From a bacterium (GTDB lineage Bacteria; Krumholzibacteriota; Krumholzibacteriia; JACNKJ01), in NCBI GenBank assembly GCA_014382085.1, contig JACNKJ010000128.1, positions 1 to 9,092 on the forward strand: DNA of 9,092 bases. The letters run 5' to 3'. Within the stretch, counting starts at the first letter, position 1; every line of letters starts with the position of its first letter. The notes beneath the pieces were generated by a model. It saw only the letters and a list, made by a program, of their open reading frames with translations, was not told where the DNA came from and ran no database searches. This document shows positions 7,309 through 9,092 of this stretch, one piece after another. Made by a program: the position numbers and the translations under genes.

Positions 7309-9092
7309 CCTCTTTTCCTTTCTCCCAGAATCACGCGAATGGTGCCGGCCTCGGGCTTAGACTGCTCGATGACGATACCGCGACCTTCGGGCCTGAGGCG
7401 GTAGCCGTTTTCCAACGCCTTGCGACGGGCGTCGCGCAGGGTACGACCCACGAGATCGGGGGGTTCCTGCACTTCTCCCGCTGCGGATCCCAATACCAAT
7501 CGAAGCTTTTCACCGGGCGGCAGGGGCGCGCCGGGGGACGGTTCCTGAGCCACCACGCGATCACCTCGGCCGCGAAGCAAGAAGGGCAGGCCCGCGCGCA
7601 TGGCCTCGTTTTCGGCGGTGGTCGGATCCATTTCCAGGAAACTCGGCACCCGCGGTCCCTGAGGCATGGCCGCGATGGACTCGCTGGCGCTCTCGGGCAA
7701 AGGAAGGTAGTCGGTGGCGATGGCAATGCCGCGCACCATGCGGGCCATAGCGGGAGCGGCGCTCTGTCCGCCGTGATGCATGCCGATGCGAGGTTCATCC
7801 AGAAAGACTCCGAGCACCAAACGAGGTTCCTCCACGGGAACCATGCCCACAAAACTGGCCAGATACTTGCCCCGCATGACGCCCTGTTCGTTGAATTTTT
7901 GTGCGGTGCCGGTCTTGCCGCCCACAGGTAGGCCATCAACGGCAGCTGCGGTACCGGTGCCCTGAAGCACGACCTCGCCGCACAGTCCGCGAATGAGTCC
8001 TGCGGTTTTCTTGCGGCAAACCTTGCGCAGGAAGACAGGCTCACGGATCTGCAAGCCCTCTGTCTGATCCTGAATGGCGCGAATCAGCCAGGGACGATAG
8101 AGTTCGCCGCCTGCGGCCACAGCCCCGATGGCCGAGGTGATTTGCAGAGGTGTGGCGCTGAGTTCCTGACCGAAAATAAGAGTCAGCTTGCTGCGATCGG
8201 ACCAAGCGGTCACGGGGCGCAGCCGTCCCGACTGTTCACCGGGATATTCGAGTCCGTAGATATTGCCGAAGCCCAAATCGCGCAGGGATGCGAAGAGCGC
8301 TTCCTCGCTTACACGCTGTGAAAACTTTGCGAAGCAAACGTTGCTGGACAGGATGAAAGCCTCGCGAAAGCTGCGCCAGCCAGGGTGGGCCTTGTCGTCG
8401 CGAATATTGAAGCCGTCGATTTCGGCGCTTCCATCTTCCGCGTCCACCTGGGTGTCCAGGGTCACGCCGCCTTCTTCCAGGAGGACGATACTCGTCACAG
8501 CTTTCATGGTGGAACCCGGCTCGTAGACTCCCTGAAGGGGCAGGAGTTTCCACTCGTCGGCCCGGTACTCGCCGCCGCGTATCGCGGGCGCGGGCCAGCT
8601 GGCCAGGGCCAGGATTTCGCCGGTGGACGGATCCAAAAGCACTGCGCTACCGGACTTGGCCTCGCTTTCCAAGGCCGCGGCTTCCAGTTCGCGTTCAACC
8701 AGGGCCTGCAGTTTGAAATCGAGGCTTAGGTAGACGTCACCACCCTCCTGCGGTTCGCGCAGGGTGCGATTTCGGGCCGACGCCCGGACGCGACCGAGGT
8801 CATCGGTCTGGATCTGTGCCTCGCCTGGGCGTCCCGCAAGAATGCCTTCCAGGGAAAGCTCAAGCCCGGAAGCGCCCTGGCCTTCCGATCCTAGAAATCC
8901 GATGAGGGCCGCGCCGATACGCCCCTGTGGGTAGAGCCGTTCAGACACCATTTCCAGACTCAGCACGCCGGTCTTTTCCAGGGCTAGCTTCTGGCTGCGG
9001 TCCAAGCGGAGCCCCTCACCCAGGATCACGTAGCGCTTCTCGCTCTTCAATGTTTGCTCGATGCGCCAGCGGGTTTTATCCAGCACCTCCAT
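7305..9092 (-). CDS. ftsI: FtsI/PBP3-type class B penicillin-binding protein with two PASTA domains (5' end outside window)
   Basis: This is the periplasmic D,D-transpeptidase expected to crosslink septal peptidoglycan together with FtsW. The visible part has 595 residues. The ATG at the very edge (9092) is probably an internal Met, because the transmembrane anchor and the first conserved block (RGxIxDRNG) of class B PBPs are absent and must lie beyond the right edge. The pedestal/dimerisation domain covers about 1-120. The transpeptidase domain runs about 125-465 with the nucleophile in STMK (S194-K197, in YEPGSTMK), SSN (249-251) and KTGT (393-396). The C-terminus carries two PASTA-like repeats, about 481-545 (VPSFLEM...QEPSPG) and about 548-592 (PPDLVGRT...EQSKPEAG). 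PASTA domains are common in Gram-positive PBP2x/SpoVD and in some diderm lineages, but absent from E. coli FtsI. SpoVD-like naming is possible, but the context before murE and with ftsW favours a divisome PBP. Its TGA overlaps the murE ATG. Confidence 0.93.
   Translation of the reverse strand: MEVLDKTRWRIEQTLKSEKRYVILGEGLRLDRSQKLALEKTGVLSLEMVSERLYPQGRIGAALIGFLGSEGQGASGLELSLEGILAGRPGEAQIQTDDLGRVRASARNRTLREPQEGGDVYLSLDFKLQALVERELEAAALESEAKSGSAVLLDPSTGEILALASWPAPAIRGGEYRADEWKLLPLQGVYEPGSTMKAVTSIVLLEEGGVTLDTQVDAEDGSAEIDGFNIRDDKAHPGWRSFREAFILSSNVCFAKFSQRVSEEALFASLRDLGFGNIYGLEYPGEQSGRLRPVTAWSDRSKLTLIFGQELSATPLQITSAIGAVAAGGELYRPWLIRAIQDQTEGLQIREPVFLRKVCRKKTAGLIRGLCGEVVLQGTGTAAAVDGLPVGGKTGTAQKFNEQGVMRGKYLASFVGMVPVEEPRLVLGVFLDEPRIGMHHGGQSAAPAMARMVRGIAIATDYLPLPESASESIAAMPQGPRVPSFLEMDPTTAENEAMRAGLPFLLRGRGDRVVAQEPSPGAPLPPGEKLRLVLGSAAGEVQEPPDLVGRTLRDARRKALENGYRLRPEGRGIVIEQSKPEAGTIRVILGERKRG

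Noticed and set aside
7071..7931. Long open frame of 286 codons on the plus strand, antisense to the PBP and murE
   Set aside because: It lies opposite two firmly identified genes, its translation is low-complexity (rich in Arg, Gly, His and Ala) without recognisable motifs, and such antisense frames are common in GC-rich coding DNA.
9090..9092. ATG at the right edge as the true start of the PBP
   Set aside because: The following sequence starts inside the pedestal domain. The membrane anchor and the first conserved PBP block are missing, so the gene must begin outside the window.
1..9092. A defence, mobile or otherwise novel system hidden in the window
   Set aside because: Both strands are accounted for by seven conserved cell-wall genes, with no inverted terminal repeats, integrase, toxin-antitoxin pair, CRISPR repeats or stretch of differing composition seen by eye.

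Overview
The window is one uninterrupted stretch of a bacterial division and cell-wall (dcw) cluster, with every gene on the minus strand. Read in the direction of transcription, from right to left, the order is: a class B penicillin-binding protein of the FtsI/PBP3 type with two C-terminal PASTA domains (5' end outside the window), murE, murF, mraY, murD, ftsW, and murG (3' end outside the window). This is the classical dcw order. From it one would expect rsmH/ftsL-like genes just beyond the right edge and murC/murB/ddl/ftsQ/ftsA/ftsZ genes beyond the left edge, though neither is visible here.

The genes are packed with essentially no spacer. Four junctions are 4-base stop/start overlaps (ATGA or GTGA), murF and mraY overlap by 11 bases, and mraY and murD are separated by one base. 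Position 3363 is the only base not assigned to a coding sequence, so there is no stretch without a gene, no room for an intergenic promoter or terminator, and no sign of RNA genes, mobile elements, CRISPR or phage sequence. Three of the six starts in the window are non-ATG (mraY TTG, murD GTG, ftsW GTG).

The proteins form one pathway. MurD, MurE and MurF add D-Glu, meso-diaminopimelate (from the DNPR signature of MurE) and D-Ala-D-Ala to UDP-MurNAc-L-Ala in the cytoplasm. MraY moves the phospho-MurNAc-pentapeptide to undecaprenyl phosphate (lipid I), and MurG adds GlcNAc (lipid II). FtsW polymerises lipid II into septal glycan and the PBP crosslinks it.

The organism is a bacterium with moderately high GC and probable meso-DAP peptidoglycan. 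The PASTA-tailed FtsI together with a DAP-type MurE and an FtsW reading PLTGLPLPFFS suggests a diderm outside the well-known Proteobacteria, for example in or near the FCB/Gemmatimonadota/Krumholzibacteriota area. That placement is a low-confidence inference from motif style only.

I see no undescribed system. The points worth a second look are small: substitutions in the MurF nucleotide-binding motifs, two altered SEDS motifs in FtsW, an uncertain murF start, the TTG start of mraY inside murF, and the extreme gene packing.
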